From contig NZ_SRUU01000006.1 in assembly GCF_004791585.1 (NCBI RefSeq), forward strand, positions 124,001-188,000: 64,000 nucleotides of DNA, read 5' to 3'. Under the pieces are notes generated by a model, which ran no database searches, was not told the DNA's origin, and saw nothing but the letters and a program-made list of their open reading frames with translations. Source of the DNA: Mesorhizobium sp. M1C.F.Ca.ET.210.01.1.1 (lineage in GTDB: Bacteria > Pseudomonadota > Alphaproteobacteria > Rhizobiales > Rhizobiaceae). How positions within the stretch are numbered: position 1 is the stretch's first letter; each line of letters opens with the position of its first letter. Position numbers and translations under genes: made by a program. Of the stretch, positions 37,237 to 47,119 are shown piece after piece.

Positions 37237-38163
37237 TCAGGCTTGCGGCCGCGCCTCGGCATTGACAACCGCCGGCGGCAGGATCTCCGCCTCAGCCGGC
37301 TTCTCGGCCGCCGGGACCTTGAGCAGCATCTTCAACAGCCTGGCGACGGTGGGGCGCATCTCCAGACGCGAGACCACCATGTCGACCATGCCGTGCTCCA
37401 TCAGGTATTCGGAGCGCTGGAAGCCGTCCGGCAGTTTTTCCCGAATGGTCTGCTCGATCACGCGCGGGCCGGCAAAGCCGATCAGCGCGCCGGGCTCGGC
37501 AATATGGACGTCGCCAAGCATGGCATAGGACGCGGTGACGCCGCCGGTGGTCGGGTTGGTGAGCACGACGATGTAGGGCAGGCCGGCTTCCTTCAGCCGG
37601 TCGACGCCGACGGTGGTGCGCGGCAGCTGCATCAGCGAAAGGATGCCTTCCTGCATGCGGGCGCCGCCGGAGGCGGCGAACAGGATCAGCGGCCGCCTGC
37701 GCTGCAGGGCAACCTCGAAAGCATGCACGATGGCATCGCCCGCCGCCATGCCGAGCGAGCCGCCCATGAAGGCGAAATCCTGCACCGTGACGATGACCGG
37801 CAGGCCTTCGATGGTGCCGGCGGCGTTGAGGATTGCATCTTCGAGGCCGGTCTTGGCCTTCGCCTCTTTCAGGCGATCGGTGTAGCGCTTCTCGTCGCGG
37901 AACTTCAGCGGATCCTGGACGACCTTGGGGTTCTCCAGCGTCTCGTATTTGCCGTCGTCGAAGAAGTATTTCAGCCGCTCCCTGGCCGAGATCTTCATGT
38001 GATGGCCGGAGGACGGGATGACGAACTGGTTGGATTCGAGATCCTTGTGGAAGATCATCTCGCCCGTCTCGGGATCCTTGATCCAGAGGTTTTCCGGCAT
38101 GTCGGTGCGCCGGCCGAGCATCGAATTGATCTTCGGGCGAACGTAGTTCGTGATCCAGTTCAT
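37237..38163 (-). CDS. accD: Acetyl-CoA carboxylase carboxyltransferase subunit beta AccD
   Basis: AccD with AccA moves the carboxyl group from biotin to acetyl-CoA, making malonyl-CoA for fatty acid synthesis. The 308-residue protein has [42 protein letters not shown] and [19 protein letters not shown], the crotonase-fold motifs. The N-terminal zinc ribbon of E. coli AccD is not conserved: at its four Cys positions are WIKD, PET and VIPSS, so no zinc can be held there. A reduced ribbon seems common in rhizobia. It follows trpA after about 40 bases in the same transcript direction. Confidence 0.95.
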   Translation of the reverse strand: MNWITNYVRPKINSMLGRRTDMPENLWIKDPETGEMIFHKDLESNQFVIPSSGHHMKISARERLKYFFDDGKYETLENPKVVQDPLKFRDEKRYTDRLKEAKAKTGLEDAILNAAGTIEGLPVIVTVQDFAFMGGSLGMAAGDAIVHAFEVALQRRRPLILFAASGGARMQEGILSLMQLPRTTVGVDRLKEAGLPYIVVLTNPTTGGVTASYAMLGDVHIAEPGALIGFAGPRVIEQTIREKLPDGFQRSEYLMEHGMVDMVVSRLEMRPTVARLLKMLLKVPAAEKPAEAEILPPAVVNAEARPQA

Positions 38164-38202
38164 CGCTTCGGCTCCTGTCCTGACGAAGAAGAGGTAGGAA
38201 AA

Positions 38203-39042
38203 CTATTCGGCGGCAGCAAGGCGGGCCGAACGCACGCCCTGGGCAAGGCCGCTGACCAGCGTGGCGACCGCCTCGGCCGGATCGGCGGTCTTCTCGCCCT
38301 TGGGTCCGAGCACGTTGGCGACCGCGTTGACGATGGCGGTGCCGACGACGACGCCGTCGGCAGAGGCGCCGATCACCCGCGCCTGCTCGGCGGTCTTGAC
38401 GCCGAAGCCGACGCAGACCGGCAGCGCGGTATGACCCTTGATGCGCTTGACCGCCGCCGCAACCTTGGCGGTGTCGGCAAGGGCGGAGCCGGTGATGCCG
38501 GTCATCGAGACGTAATAGACGAAGCCGGAGGTGTTCTCCAAAACCTTGGGCAGGCGCTTGTCGTCGGTGGTCGGCGTCGCCAGACGGATGAAGTTGATGC
38601 CGGCCCTCAGCGCCGGGATGCAAAGCTCCTCGTCCATCTCCGGCGGCAGGTCGACGACGATCAGGCCGTCGATGCCGCTCGCCTTGGCATCGACGAGGAA
38701 GCGGTCGACGCCGTAGATATAGATCGGGTTGTAGTAACCCATCAAAACGATGGGCGTCTCGTCGTCGCCGGCGCGGAATTCGGACGCCATCTTCAATGTC
38801 TTGACCAGCGTCTGGCCGCCTCTCAGCGCCCTGAGGCCCGCAGCCTGGATGGCCGGGCCGTCGGCCATTGGATCGGAGAACGGCATGCCGAGCTCGATGA
38901 CATCGCTACCGGCGCCGGGAAGCGCCTTCATGATGGCTAAGGAGGTGTCGTAGTCCGGATCGCCGCCCATGAAATAGGTGACGAGCGCCGGGCGGCCTTC
39001 GGCTTTGAGCTTCGCCATGCGGCGGTCGATGCGGGTGGTCAT
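38203..39042 (-). CDS. trpA: Tryptophan synthase alpha chain
   Basis: TrpA cleaves indole-3-glycerol phosphate and passes indole through a tunnel to TrpB. The 279-residue protein has the catalytic residues Glu50 and Asp61 in [19 protein letters not shown], and the phosphate-binding [10 protein letters not shown]. It begins two bases after the trpB stop, so trpB and trpA are probably translated in step, which suits their alpha2-beta2 complex. Confidence 0.97.
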   Translation of the reverse strand: MTTRIDRRMAKLKAEGRPALVTYFMGGDPDYDTSLAIMKALPGAGSDVIELGMPFSDPMADGPAIQAAGLRALRGGQTLVKTLKMASEFRAGDDETPIVLMGYYNPIYIYGVDRFLVDAKASGIDGLIVVDLPPEMDEELCIPALRAGINFIRLATPTTDDKRLPKVLENTSGFVYYVSMTGITGSALADTAKVAAAVKRIKGHTALPVCVGFGVKTAEQARVIGASADGVVVGTAIVNAVANVLGPKGEKTADPAEAVATLVSGLAQGVRSARLAAAE

Positions 39043-39044
39043 TG

Positions 39045-40265
<1,221 letters not shown>

Positions 40266-40298
40266 CGCCGATCTCCTAAATCTTGGCCTTTGAGTTGT

Positions 40299-40958
40299 TC
40301 AGGCGGCGCGGTCGTCGCGCGCAGCCCTGACGGCCCGGAAAAACTGCTCGATCAGCGCCGGATCCTTGACGCCCGGAGCGCTTTCCACGCCCGACGAGAT
40401 GTCTATTGCGGGCGGATTGGCCAGTCTCAGGGCATCGCCGATATTGGCGGCGTTGAGCCCTCCGGAAAGCATGTAATCGAGGCCGGCGTCAAGGCCGGCA
40501 AGGATGTGCCAGTCGAAGGCGACGCCATTGCCGCCCGGCAATTGCGACCCCTTGGGAGGCTTGGCGTCGAACATGATGCGGTCGGCAATGCCGATATAGG
40601 GTTTCAGCCGGTCGAGATCCGCCGCCTCGCTGACCGACAGCACCTTCATGACCGGCAGCCGATAGCGGGCCTTCAGCTCCGCAACCCGCGCCGGCGTCTC
40701 CGCGCCATGGAGCTGCAGCATGTCGGGCCGCATCCCGGCGACGATCTCGTCCAGGAAGGTGTCGTCAGCGTCTACGGTGACAGCGACCGCCTTGGCCTTG
40801 CCGGTGGCCGCCTGGCGCAGACGGCCGGCCTCGGCCGGATCGACATAGCGCGGGCTTTTGGCGAAGAAGATGAAGCCGACATGGCTGGCGCCGCCGGCAA
40901 GGGCGGCGGCCATCGCGGCGTCAGTCTTCAATCCGCAGATCTTGATGTCGAGCGTCAT
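40299..40958 (-). CDS. trpF: Phosphoribosylanthranilate isomerase TrpF
   Basis: TrpF performs the Amadori rearrangement of phosphoribosylanthranilate. The 219-residue barrel begins MTLDIKICGLKT with the catalytic Cys8, has MLQLHGAETP, IMFDAKPPKG (catalytic Asp) and DISSGVESAPGVKD as the phosphate-binding end. An ATG 45 bases upstream was rejected because its extension (MLFLDSSAVSCQSRA) is not family-like. The ribosome site is weak. It heads the minus-strand trpFBA-accD-folC unit. Confidence 0.95.
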   Translation of the reverse strand: MTLDIKICGLKTDAAMAAALAGGASHVGFIFFAKSPRYVDPAEAGRLRQAATGKAKAVAVTVDADDTFLDEIVAGMRPDMLQLHGAETPARVAELKARYRLPVMKVLSVSEAADLDRLKPYIGIADRIMFDAKPPKGSQLPGGNGVAFDWHILAGLDAGLDYMLSGGLNAANIGDALRLANPPAIDISSGVESAPGVKDPALIEQFFRAVRAARDDRAA

Positions 40959-41067
40959 GGCGCGGGATTGGCACGAAACGGCCGAAGAGTCGAGAAAAAG
41001 CATGCTGTTGCCGGTCGATCAGAAAGCGCTAACTTGAATCTGAGGCAATGCAGGCGGGAGCAGACAA

Positions 41068-41286
41068 ATGGCCGACCAGACCGTCGCCGAACTCAAACAG
41101 AAGATCGCGCAGGCGCGCGAGGTGATCGTCCATCTGATGGCGAAGTCCGACTTCAACGGCGCCGAGGCGCACCGGGCGCTGGACTATTTCGGCAGCGATG
41201 CCTTCGACCCGAATTTTCTGCCCTGGCCGCATCCGGGCAAGGAAGGGTTGCGGCCCGAGGAGCTGAATGCCGCGAATGATGATTGA
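41068..41286 (+). CDS. Small conserved hypothetical protein
   Basis: The 72-residue protein begins MADQTVAELKQKIAQAREVIVHLM, a helical and possibly coiled-coil segment, then FNGAEAHRALDYFGSDAFDPNFLPWPHPGKEG, ending in acidic residues. The ATG follows CAGGCGGGAGCAGACAA, a strong ribosome site, and codon use (third-position G/C) is that of a real gene. I do not recognise a domain. It is divergent from trpF and is followed by a large inverted repeat. Confidence 0.65.
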   Translation: MADQTVAELKQKIAQAREVIVHLMAKSDFNGAEAHRALDYFGSDAFDPNFLPWPHPGKEGLRPEELNAANDD

Positions 41287-41325
41287 GGGGTTGCGTCCTG
41301 AACCCGGCGGACGCCGGCGGGACAG

Positions 41326-41485
41326 CGCCCCCCTCTGTCCTGCCGGACATCTGCCCCACTTGGGGGGAGATCGGACGTCGCGCCGGCTTTCGCCAATTAA
41401 ACCAACGTTGCAAAAGAGGCGCCGCGGGAGAAACCGGTAATCTCCCCCCTCGTGGGGGAGATGTCCGGCAGGACAGAGGGGGGCG
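41326..41485. repeat. Large inverted repeat with 46-base arms
   Basis: The left arm (41326-41371, GCGCCCCCCTCTGTCCTGCC..) and right arm (41440-41485, ..GGCAGGACAGAGGGGGGCGC) are almost perfectly complementary over their length. Each arm contains its own small hairpin (CCCCAC/GTGGGG type). The 68-base spacer has no ORF. It lies between two convergent genes and could end transcription from both sides, or be a non-autonomous mobile element. Confidence 0.85.
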
Positions 41486-41532
41486 CGAAGGAACGCTGCC
41501 TAACGGTCTGATCCTATCGGCGTCAGCTTTAT

Positions 41533-42291
41533 TTACTCAAACACGATCGCCTGCAGCGCGCCGCCGTTGCGCTTCAGCCAGTCCTTGCAGCGGTCGGTGT
41601 CCGGGCAGAGCTTTTCGCACAGCTTCCAGAATTTCGGGCCGTGGTTCATCTCTTTGAGATGCGCGACCTCATGCGCCACCAGGTAATTGATGACCGGCGG
41701 CGGGGCCATCATGATGCGCCACGAGAAGGAGAGATTGCCCTCCGAGGTGCATGATCCCCAGCGGCTGGAGGTATCCTTGTACCGGATCGCCTTCGCGCGC
41801 TTGCCGATCGCCTCGGTGTGCTTCACCACCAGTTTCTCGATCTCGCGCTTGGCCTCGCGCTTCAGATAGTCGGCGATGCGGCGCGGCAGATGCACGCGCT
41901 CGCCATGGACGATAAGCAGCGGGCCGCGATCGTCGCGCGCAACGGTGACGGTGCCTCGCTTTGCCGGCTCATGGACGATGCGGTGCGGCACGCCGCGGAT
42001 CGGGATTCTGATGCCGGGCCGCACCTGCGGACGCGTCGGCACCTTGGCCAGGCGCTGCTCCAGCCAGTCCTGGTGGCGGTCGAGGAATTTCTCCACCTCG
42101 CCGCGCCGCAGGCCGGGCGGCACGGTGATGCGCAGGCCTTGGCCGCCGGAATCGATGCGCAGCGTCAGCCGCCGGGCCCTGGCGCTCTCGACGATCTTGA
42201 GCGGCAACGTGCGGCCGGCGACGCAGTGCTCGCGCTCGACGACGGGCTTGGGCTTAGGCTTGGTCAGGTTGCGAAAGAAGCCGATGGACAT
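41533..42291 (-). CDS. YgjP-type (M48/SprT-like) zinc metallopeptidase
   Basis: The 252-residue protein has the DUF45/YgjP zinc motif VAHEVAHLKEMNHGPKFW, giving HExxH plus a downstream His, and RWGSCTSEGNLSFSWR just before it, the family's other signature. Its N-terminal half (RTLPLKIVESARARRLTLRID, ITVPPGLRRGEVEKFLDRHQDWL) is also typical. YgjP relatives are often linked to restriction systems or stand alone; the substrate is unknown. I start at MSIGFFRNL rather than an ATG 99 bases upstream that reads into non-conserved sequence. Confidence 0.88.
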   Translation of the reverse strand: MSIGFFRNLTKPKPKPVVEREHCVAGRTLPLKIVESARARRLTLRIDSGGQGLRITVPPGLRRGEVEKFLDRHQDWLEQRLAKVPTRPQVRPGIRIPIRGVPHRIVHEPAKRGTVTVARDDRGPLLIVHGERVHLPRRIADYLKREAKREIEKLVVKHTEAIGKRAKAIRYKDTSSRWGSCTSEGNLSFSWRIMMAPPPVINYLVAHEVAHLKEMNHGPKFWKLCEKLCPDTDRCKDWLKRNGGALQAIVFE

Positions 42292-42411
42292 GGCTGGACG
42301 ATACGCGATTCGAGGAAAACGGCCAGAGGGAGGGAAGCCACATGGAGAACAAAAAAGAAACGGCGCCGCTTGCGCGACGCCGCATAACATACCGAGACCT
42401 GTCGCGCGGCC

Positions 42412-42894
42412 TCAGTCGTCGAGCAGGTTCGTACCCTTGCCGCGCTTCGGACCGGTCTTTCCGGTCGTGTCGTTCGTGGTGGTCGGCGCGCTCGGCTTGT
42501 TGCGCTGGGCCATGAAGCGGTCGAACTCTTCCTGGTCCTTGGCGCGGCGCAGCTCGCGAGCATACTCGTCGAATTCGGTCAGCATCTCGTCGAGCTTGCG
42601 GCGCTCCTCGGCGAGGCGCTCAAGCTCCTTCTCGCGCCAGTCGTCGAAAGCGACGTTGCCGGTGCGGGACGAACCGTGGCCCCAGCGGGCGGCCTTCTCG
42701 GAACCGCGGCGGCAGCCGGCGAAGACGCCGTCCGTGGCGCGGTTGACGTCGCGCTTGAAGCCTTCGAGCCGGTCGCCCCAGATGATGTAGGCGAGCATGG
42801 CGAGGCCGAGCGGCCAGAACACCATGAAGCCGATCACCATCAGCGCGATGGTCGCCGGCGTCCAGGCCGGACGGATCAATGCGGTTGTGTTCAT
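42412..42894 (-). CDS. DUF2852 membrane protein
   Basis: The 160-residue protein has one or two membrane segments near the start (ATIALMVIGFMVFWPLGLAMLAYIIWG, about 14-41) followed by RLEGFKRDVNRATDG and a long charged helical region (REKELERLAEERRKLDEMLTE, about 93-130) that probably forms a coiled coil. This order is DUF2852, found widely in Rhizobiales. The function is unknown; a membrane-anchored coiled coil suggests a structural or assembly role. ATG follows TTGGGAGAAA. It lies downstream of the BenE-like gene on the same strand, 117 bases apart. Confidence 0.8.
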   Translation of the reverse strand: MNTTALIRPAWTPATIALMVIGFMVFWPLGLAMLAYIIWGDRLEGFKRDVNRATDGVFAGCRRGSEKAARWGHGSSRTGNVAFDDWREKELERLAEERRKLDEMLTEFDEYARELRRAKDQEEFDRFMAQRNKPSAPTTTNDTTGKTGPKRGKGTNLLDD

Positions 42895-43010
42895 TTTCTC
42901 CCAATCCTTCCGTTGGAGACAGCCATTCCGGCTGCGTGGAATCGAAATGGGAAGGCGAAATCGGCGATTCAAGGCAAGTTCGGCCAAAACCGGCGAAGAG
43001 CCTGAAATGA

Positions 43011-44153
43011 TTATCGCTTTTTGAGTTTTTCCAGGAAAAGCACGACCATTCCGGCGACCAGCCCCCAAAACGCCGCGCCGACGCCGAACATAGTGAGCCC
43101 CGAGGCGGTGACCGCGAAGGCGACCGTGGCCGGCATGCGCTCGCCGGCGTCGTGAAGCGCGATGGACAGCGCGTTGGCTAAAGGCGCCGTCAGCGCCAGG
43201 CCGGCGACCAGCACGATCAGGCTCTGCGGCAGGACGGCGAAGATTGCCACCAGCGAAGCGCCGAAAATGGCGAAGACCAGATAGGCAAGTGAATAGAACG
43301 GCCCCGTCTTCCAGCGCTCGGCAGGGTCGGGATGAACATCCGGGCCGGTGCAGATCGCCGCCGAGATCGCCGCCAGATTGGTGGTCGAGGCGCCGAACGG
43401 CGCCGAAAGCAGCGAAAACAAGCCGGTGACGCCGATCAGCGGGGCGGGTTCCGGGTGATATCCGGCGGCTTTCAGCACGGCGAGGCCGGACAGGTTCTGC
43501 GAGGCCATGGTGACGAGGTAGAGCGGCAAGGCCAGGCCGATGATCGCCGAGGCGCTGAACTGAGGCATGATCAGCGTCAGCGTCGACAGTTCCGGCGCCG
43601 GCAGGCCGCCGACGCGGCCGGTGAGGAAGGCGGCAAGGCCGCCGCCGATCAGCACCACCAGCACCGAGACCGCCGGGTTGAACAGCCGGATGACGAAGAA
43701 GGCGGCGATCAGCGGCAGGATCAGCCATGGATCGGCTGGAACGGCCTTCACCGCATTGATGGCGAAGCCGACCAGGATGCCGGCCAGCATGCCGGACGCG
43801 ACCGAGGCCGGAATCTGCGCGATCAGCCAGGTCAGCGGCTTGAACAGGCCGGTGGCGATCAAGAGGATGCCGGTGACGACAAAGGCGCCGACGGCTTGCG
43901 ACATGGTGAAGCCGCTGGAGGCGGCGATCAGCGCGAGGCCGGGCGTCGACCAGGCCGTGATGACCGGCATCTTCGTGCGCCATGACAGCCACAGGCATTC
44001 GATGGCCATGGCCAGGCAGATCGTCGTCACCCCGCTCGCGGTCTCGATCTGGGTCGCGCCGACCGCCTTGGCGGCGGCAATGACGATGGCCAGCGTGCCG
44101 CCAAAGCCGACGATCGCCGCGACGAAGGCGGATATCGGGATGGAAACGCGCAT
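43011..44153 (-). CDS. BenE-family benzoate/H+ symporter-like transporter
   Basis: The 380-residue protein has about 11-12 hydrophobic segments and BenE signatures: WSTPGLALIAAS, FNPAVSVLVVLIGGGLAAFLTG, PLYLVTMASQNLSG, LLSAPFGASTTNLAAISAAICTG. BenE imports benzoate with protons, but the family is broad and no aromatic-degradation gene is nearby, so the substrate is uncertain. The longer open frame upstream runs into the neighbouring hydrolase in another frame and was rejected; MRVSIPISAFVAAIVGF is the natural start. It begins 2 bases after the hydrolase stop, indicating one transcript. Confidence 0.87.
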   Translation of the reverse strand: MRVSIPISAFVAAIVGFGGTLAIVIAAAKAVGATQIETASGVTTICLAMAIECLWLSWRTKMPVITAWSTPGLALIAASSGFTMSQAVGAFVVTGILLIATGLFKPLTWLIAQIPASVASGMLAGILVGFAINAVKAVPADPWLILPLIAAFFVIRLFNPAVSVLVVLIGGGLAAFLTGRVGGLPAPELSTLTLIMPQFSASAIIGLALPLYLVTMASQNLSGLAVLKAAGYHPEPAPLIGVTGLFSLLSAPFGASTTNLAAISAAICTGPDVHPDPAERWKTGPFYSLAYLVFAIFGASLVAIFAVLPQSLIVLVAGLALTAPLANALSIALHDAGERMPATVAFAVTASGLTMFGVGAAFWGLVAGMVVLFLEKLKKR

Positions 44154-44155
44154 CG

Positions 44156-44926
44156 TCAGGCGGCCCGCCGAACCATGTCGGCGACAGCGCGCCTGAGCAT
44201 GTCGAGGTCCTCGGGGCGGGACAGGCGGTGGTCGCCGTCGGGGATCAGCGACAGCGTGACGTCGTCGGCCGGCAAAAGGGCGGCGAGCTTCAGCGCATGG
44301 CCCGACGGCACGTCGGGATCGGCCAGGCCCTGCAGGATATGCACCGGGCAATGGGTGTCGATCGGCCCGGCCATCACCCGGTTCGCCCGGCCGTCCTCGA
44401 TCAGCGCACGCGTGTAGATATAGGGCTCGTCCGAATAGTCGGACGGTTCCTCAAAATATCCCTTTTTCGAAAGGTCGCGCTTTTGTGCCTTGGTCAGCAC
44501 CGGCTCGATCAGTTCGACGGTGAAATCAGGCGCCGGCGCAAGCAGCACAAGGCCGACGACGCGGTCGTCGCCGGCCTTGCGCAATTCCTGCACCATGCGC
44601 AGCGCGATCCATGCTCCCATCGAGGAGCCGACCAGGATCTGCTTGCCCTTGCTGAAACGCCGCAAGACGGCGAGGCTCTCGGCCAGCCATTTCGAGATGG
44701 TGCCATCGGCGAAATCGCCGCCCGATTCGCCATGGCCGGAATAGTCGTGGCGCAGATAGGCGCGGCCTTCGCCGCTCGTCCAGGCCGACAGCGCCTCGGC
44801 CTTGGTGCCCAGCATGTCGGACTTGTAGCCGCCCAGCCAGACAATGCCAGGCGCTGCGCCCGGCGCCTGCCTGACGGCGATCGCCGAGCCGTCCACATTG
44901 ATGAAAACTGGCGCGCTGACGTTCAT
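44156..44926 (-). CDS. Alpha/beta hydrolase (ABHD10-like)
   Basis: The 256-residue protein has the nucleophile elbow GSSMGAW (Ser), PGIVWLGGYKSDMLGTKA near the start as the oxyanion region, YLRHDYSGHGESGGDF and GLADPDVP..GDHRLS carrying the acid and His. These match the ABHD10-like serine hydrolases (acyl-protein thioesterase or glucuronidase relatives). I start at MNVSAPVFINVDGS, after AAGGGATGAGGTC; an ATG 93 bases upstream is less likely. It heads the hydrolase-BenE-DUF2852 unit and is divergent from infC. Confidence 0.85.
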   Translation of the reverse strand: MNVSAPVFINVDGSAIAVRQAPGAAPGIVWLGGYKSDMLGTKAEALSAWTSGEGRAYLRHDYSGHGESGGDFADGTISKWLAESLAVLRRFSKGKQILVGSSMGAWIALRMVQELRKAGDDRVVGLVLLAPAPDFTVELIEPVLTKAQKRDLSKKGYFEEPSDYSDEPYIYTRALIEDGRANRVMAGPIDTHCPVHILQGLADPDVPSGHALKLAALLPADDVTLSLIPDGDHRLSRPEDLDMLRRAVADMVRRAA

Positions 44927-45052
44927 GACCTCATCCCTTTCAGGCCGGTCTTTTGACACAACCGATGGTTCGCCGAAAAGTGCTCGCGACGTTTCTTCGC
45001 TTGGTACAGGCAATAGCAAGCTTTGAGGTGATTTCCTGGCGAGGCTGTGCTA

Positions 45053-45081
45053 TTGACTCCGGCCGCGCGCTCACCACATAG
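45053..45081 (+). promoter_or_regulatory. Candidate sigma-70 promoter of infC
   Basis: TTGACT at 45053-45058 and ACATAG at 45076-45081 are separated by 17 bases, 62 bases before the infC start codon. The -35 is excellent, the -10 moderate. Confidence 0.55.
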
Positions 45082-45142
45082 GCGCGTCCAAGCAATTGAA
45101 CTCAAAGAAACCCTGAACGAAACGGCCGAGGAGACCACGACC

Positions 45143-45679
45143 ATTCGCAGACCTTTCAAAGCAGCGGCACCCACCAAGGACGGTCCGCGCTCCAACCGAG
45201 ACATCCGGGTGCCCCGGGTCCAGCTCATCGACGCAGACGGCCACAATCGTGGCGAAGTTTCCATCAACGACGCATTGCTGCTTGCCGAAGAGGCGGGGCT
45301 CGATCTTGTCGAGATATCGCCCAACGCGCAGCCGCCTGTCGCCAAGATCCTCGATCTCGGCAAGCTGAAATACGCCAACCAGAAGAAGGCGGCCGAGGCG
45401 CGCAAGAACCAGAAGGTCATCGAGATCAAGGAGATCAAGATGCGCCCGAACATCGACAGCCATGACTACGAGACCAAGATGAAGGCCGTGCGGCGCTTCT
45501 TCGAGGACGGCGACAAGGTCAAGCTGACGCTGCGCTTCCGCGGCCGCGAGATGGCGCATATGGAACTCGGCATGCAGCTTCTGAACAAGGTGCGCGAGGA
45601 AGTCGCGCCGATCGCCAAGGTCGAGGCGGAGCCGAAGCTCGAAGGCCGCCAGATGATGATGGTGCTGGCGCCCCGCTGA
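45143..45679 (+). CDS. infC: Translation initiation factor IF-3 (ATT start)
   Basis: IF-3 binds the 30S subunit and checks start codon choice. I start it at ATT (read as Met) before CGCAGACCTTTCAAA, nine bases after GAGGAGA, giving 178 residues beginning [29 protein letters not shown], the rhizobial N-terminus. An AUU start is the classic feature of infC: IF-3 disfavours it and so represses its own translation. No ATG or GTG fits the protein start. The C-domain has [18 protein letters not shown] and [14 protein letters not shown] methyltransferase-like gene separates it from rpmI-rplT. Confidence 0.95.
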   Translation: MRRPFKAAAPTKDGPRSNRDIRVPRVQLIDADGHNRGEVSINDALLLAEEAGLDLVEISPNAQPPVAKILDLGKLKYANQKKAAEARKNQKVIEIKEIKMRPNIDSHDYETKMKAVRRFFEDGDKVKLTLRFRGREMAHMELGMQLLNKVREEVAPIAKVEAEPKLEGRQMMMVLAPR

Positions 45680-45881
45680 CAGCGGGCGCCCCCTACCTCC
45701 CCGACGGATGGCGACGAACTGCGAAACCCGGTTCTGCCCATCACGGTTTCGAGAAGGCGAATTGACCAGCCCCCTCGGCATCGTGCTCTAAAATCCGCCT
45801 GAATTGCGGAGCACGGGCGTCCGGACGATCGGCGGGGCGCCTATCCGATCGCCGGCAACTCTCGACGATCGGACTGCAATC

Positions 45882-46529
45882 ATGGTCGATGAAGTCAAAT
45901 TCGCGAACGACAACCCGCCCGCCGGGTTGGGCGGCTACCAGCAAATGCGCCGGATCGTGCTTGCGGTGCTGATCGCGGTGCTGTTCGCGGCATTGCTGTT
46001 CGGCCAGTCGACCTTTCCGCCGGATACGCCGGTCCACGAGTCGATCGAGATGTTCGGCGTGCTGCTGATCTTCCTCGGCGTCGTCGGACGCCTTTGGTCG
46101 ACGCTTTATATCGGCGGACGCAAATCCTCCGAAGTGGTTACCGGCGGACCTTATTCGATCACCCGCAATCCGCTCTATGTGTTCTCGACCGTGGCCGCCG
46201 CCGGCGTCGGCGCGCAGATCGGCTCCTTCAGCGGCATCGTCCTGTTTGCGCTTCTATGCGCCGGCGCGTTCCACATCGTCATCCTGCGCGAGGAGAAGTT
46301 CCTCAAGCAGGCCCTCGGCGCCCCTTACGAGGCCTATCTGGCGCGCGTGCCGCGCTTCTTTCCGAAGCTCTCGCTCTATCAGGAAGGCGACACCGGCAGC
46401 TTCAAGCCGCGCCTCTTGTTGAACACGCTGCTCGACGGGCTGGTGTTCCTGGTGGCGCTGCCGGCCTTCGAGCTGATCGACGGGGCGCAGCAGTCGGGGA
46501 TGCTACCGGTGTGGTTCAGGCTGCCTTAG
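45882..46529 (+). CDS. Isoprenylcysteine carboxyl methyltransferase-like membrane protein
   Basis: The 215-residue protein has membrane segments RRIVLAVLIAVLFAALLFG, EMFGVLLIFLGVVGRLWST and SGIVLFALLCAGAFHIVIL. The ICMT/phospholipid-methyltransferase motif is GPYSITRNPLYVFST followed by REEKFLKQALGAPYEAYLARVPRFFP, the SAM-binding end of the family. In bacteria such proteins methylate small molecules, phospholipids or have unknown substrates. I start at MVDEVKFANDNPP rather than an ATG 78 bases upstream. It is inserted between infC and rpmI and ends at the edge of a repeat. Confidence 0.8.
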   Translation: MVDEVKFANDNPPAGLGGYQQMRRIVLAVLIAVLFAALLFGQSTFPPDTPVHESIEMFGVLLIFLGVVGRLWSTLYIGGRKSSEVVTGGPYSITRNPLYVFSTVAAAGVGAQIGSFSGIVLFALLCAGAFHIVILREEKFLKQALGAPYEAYLARVPRFFPKLSLYQEGDTGSFKPRLLLNTLLDGLVFLVALPAFELIDGAQQSGMLPVWFRLP

Positions 46530-46673
46530 GAGCGGATCGAAATTCAGGTGATGCCGGTCTGCAAATGGCGACTTCCTGCGCTTCCGGTGCTCACGTACTT
46601 CAAGTACGCTCCGCTCCGGTTCTCGGAAACCACCGTTTTCGACTCGGCCTGACTTGAATCTCAATCCGCTCCT
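46528..46673. repeat. 146-base intergenic element with terminal inverted repeats
   Basis: AGGAGCGGAT at the left end and ATCCGCTCCT at the right end are perfect inverted repeats. Inside are GTACTTCAAGTAC, a 13-base palindrome, and CTTCCGG..CTCCGGTTCTCGGAA. No ORF is present. The element starts within the stop codon of the upstream gene (CCTTAGGAGC). Confidence 0.7.
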
Positions 46674-46726
46674 GTCGGCGGCTGCTTTGCGTGCAGTCGG
46701 GACAGAGCGTCGCACGGCTTGAGGTG

Positions 46727-46755
46727 TTGCACGCGCGCCGTCTTTGATCTATAGG
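46727..46755 (+). promoter_or_regulatory. Promoter of rpmI-rplT
   Basis: TTGCAC at 46727-46732 and TATAGG at 46750-46755 with a 17-base spacer make a good sigma-70 promoter. It predicts a transcript start near 46762 and a leader of about 115 bases before rpmI. Confidence 0.65.
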
Positions 46756-46767
46756 ACCGCCGTTCTA

Positions 46768-46833
46768 AGAAAACCGCCCGGCAGGGCATGCCGTGGCGGT
46801 TTCATTTGCTTTTCGGGCTTTGGTCGGCCCGAA
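46768..46833 (+). promoter_or_regulatory. Structured 5' leader of rpmI-rplT
   Basis: Hairpin 1 is AAACCGCC-CGGCA/TGCCG-GGCGGTTT (13 pairs with a bulged T), followed by TCATTTGCTTTT; hairpin 2 is TTCGGGC/GCCCGAA with a loop of eight. They lie between the promoter and the rpmI ribosome site. By analogy with other bacteria, L20 could bind such a leader to repress its own operon; that is inference. Confidence 0.55.
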
Positions 46834-46878
46834 GCGAACAAGAAGCGCGATGGTGCGCCCACATTACGGAGTAGCAAA

Positions 46879-47082
46879 ATGCCCAAGATGAAGACCAAAT
46901 CGGCCGCCAAGAAGCGGTTCAAGATTACTGCCACCGGCAAGGTGCTGTCGGCTGCCGCCGGCAAGCGCCATGGCATGATCAAGCGTTCCAACAAGTTCAT
47001 TCGCGATGCCCGCGGCACGATGGTTCTGGCTGAACCGGACGGCAAGAAGGTCATCAAGAATTTTCTGCCGAACGGCCTCTAA
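46879..47082 (+). CDS. rpmI: 50S ribosomal protein L35
   Basis: The 67-residue basic protein [35 protein letters not shown] is bL35. The ATG follows CGGAGTAGCAAA. An in-frame ATG 135 bases upstream reads through the leader hairpins and is not used. rplT follows after 37 bases. Confidence 0.97.
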   Translation: MPKMKTKSAAKKRFKITATGKVLSAAAGKRHGMIKRSNKFIRDARGTMVLAEPDGKKVIKNFLPNGL

Positions 47083-47119
47083 CCCCTCGGCCTGGATAGC
47101 GTTTTAAGGAGATCATGAC

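Noticed and set aside
37237..38163. accD as a pseudogene because the zinc ribbon is lost
   Set aside because: The frame is full length, all carboxyltransferase motifs are present and a degenerate ribbon appears typical of rhizobial AccD.
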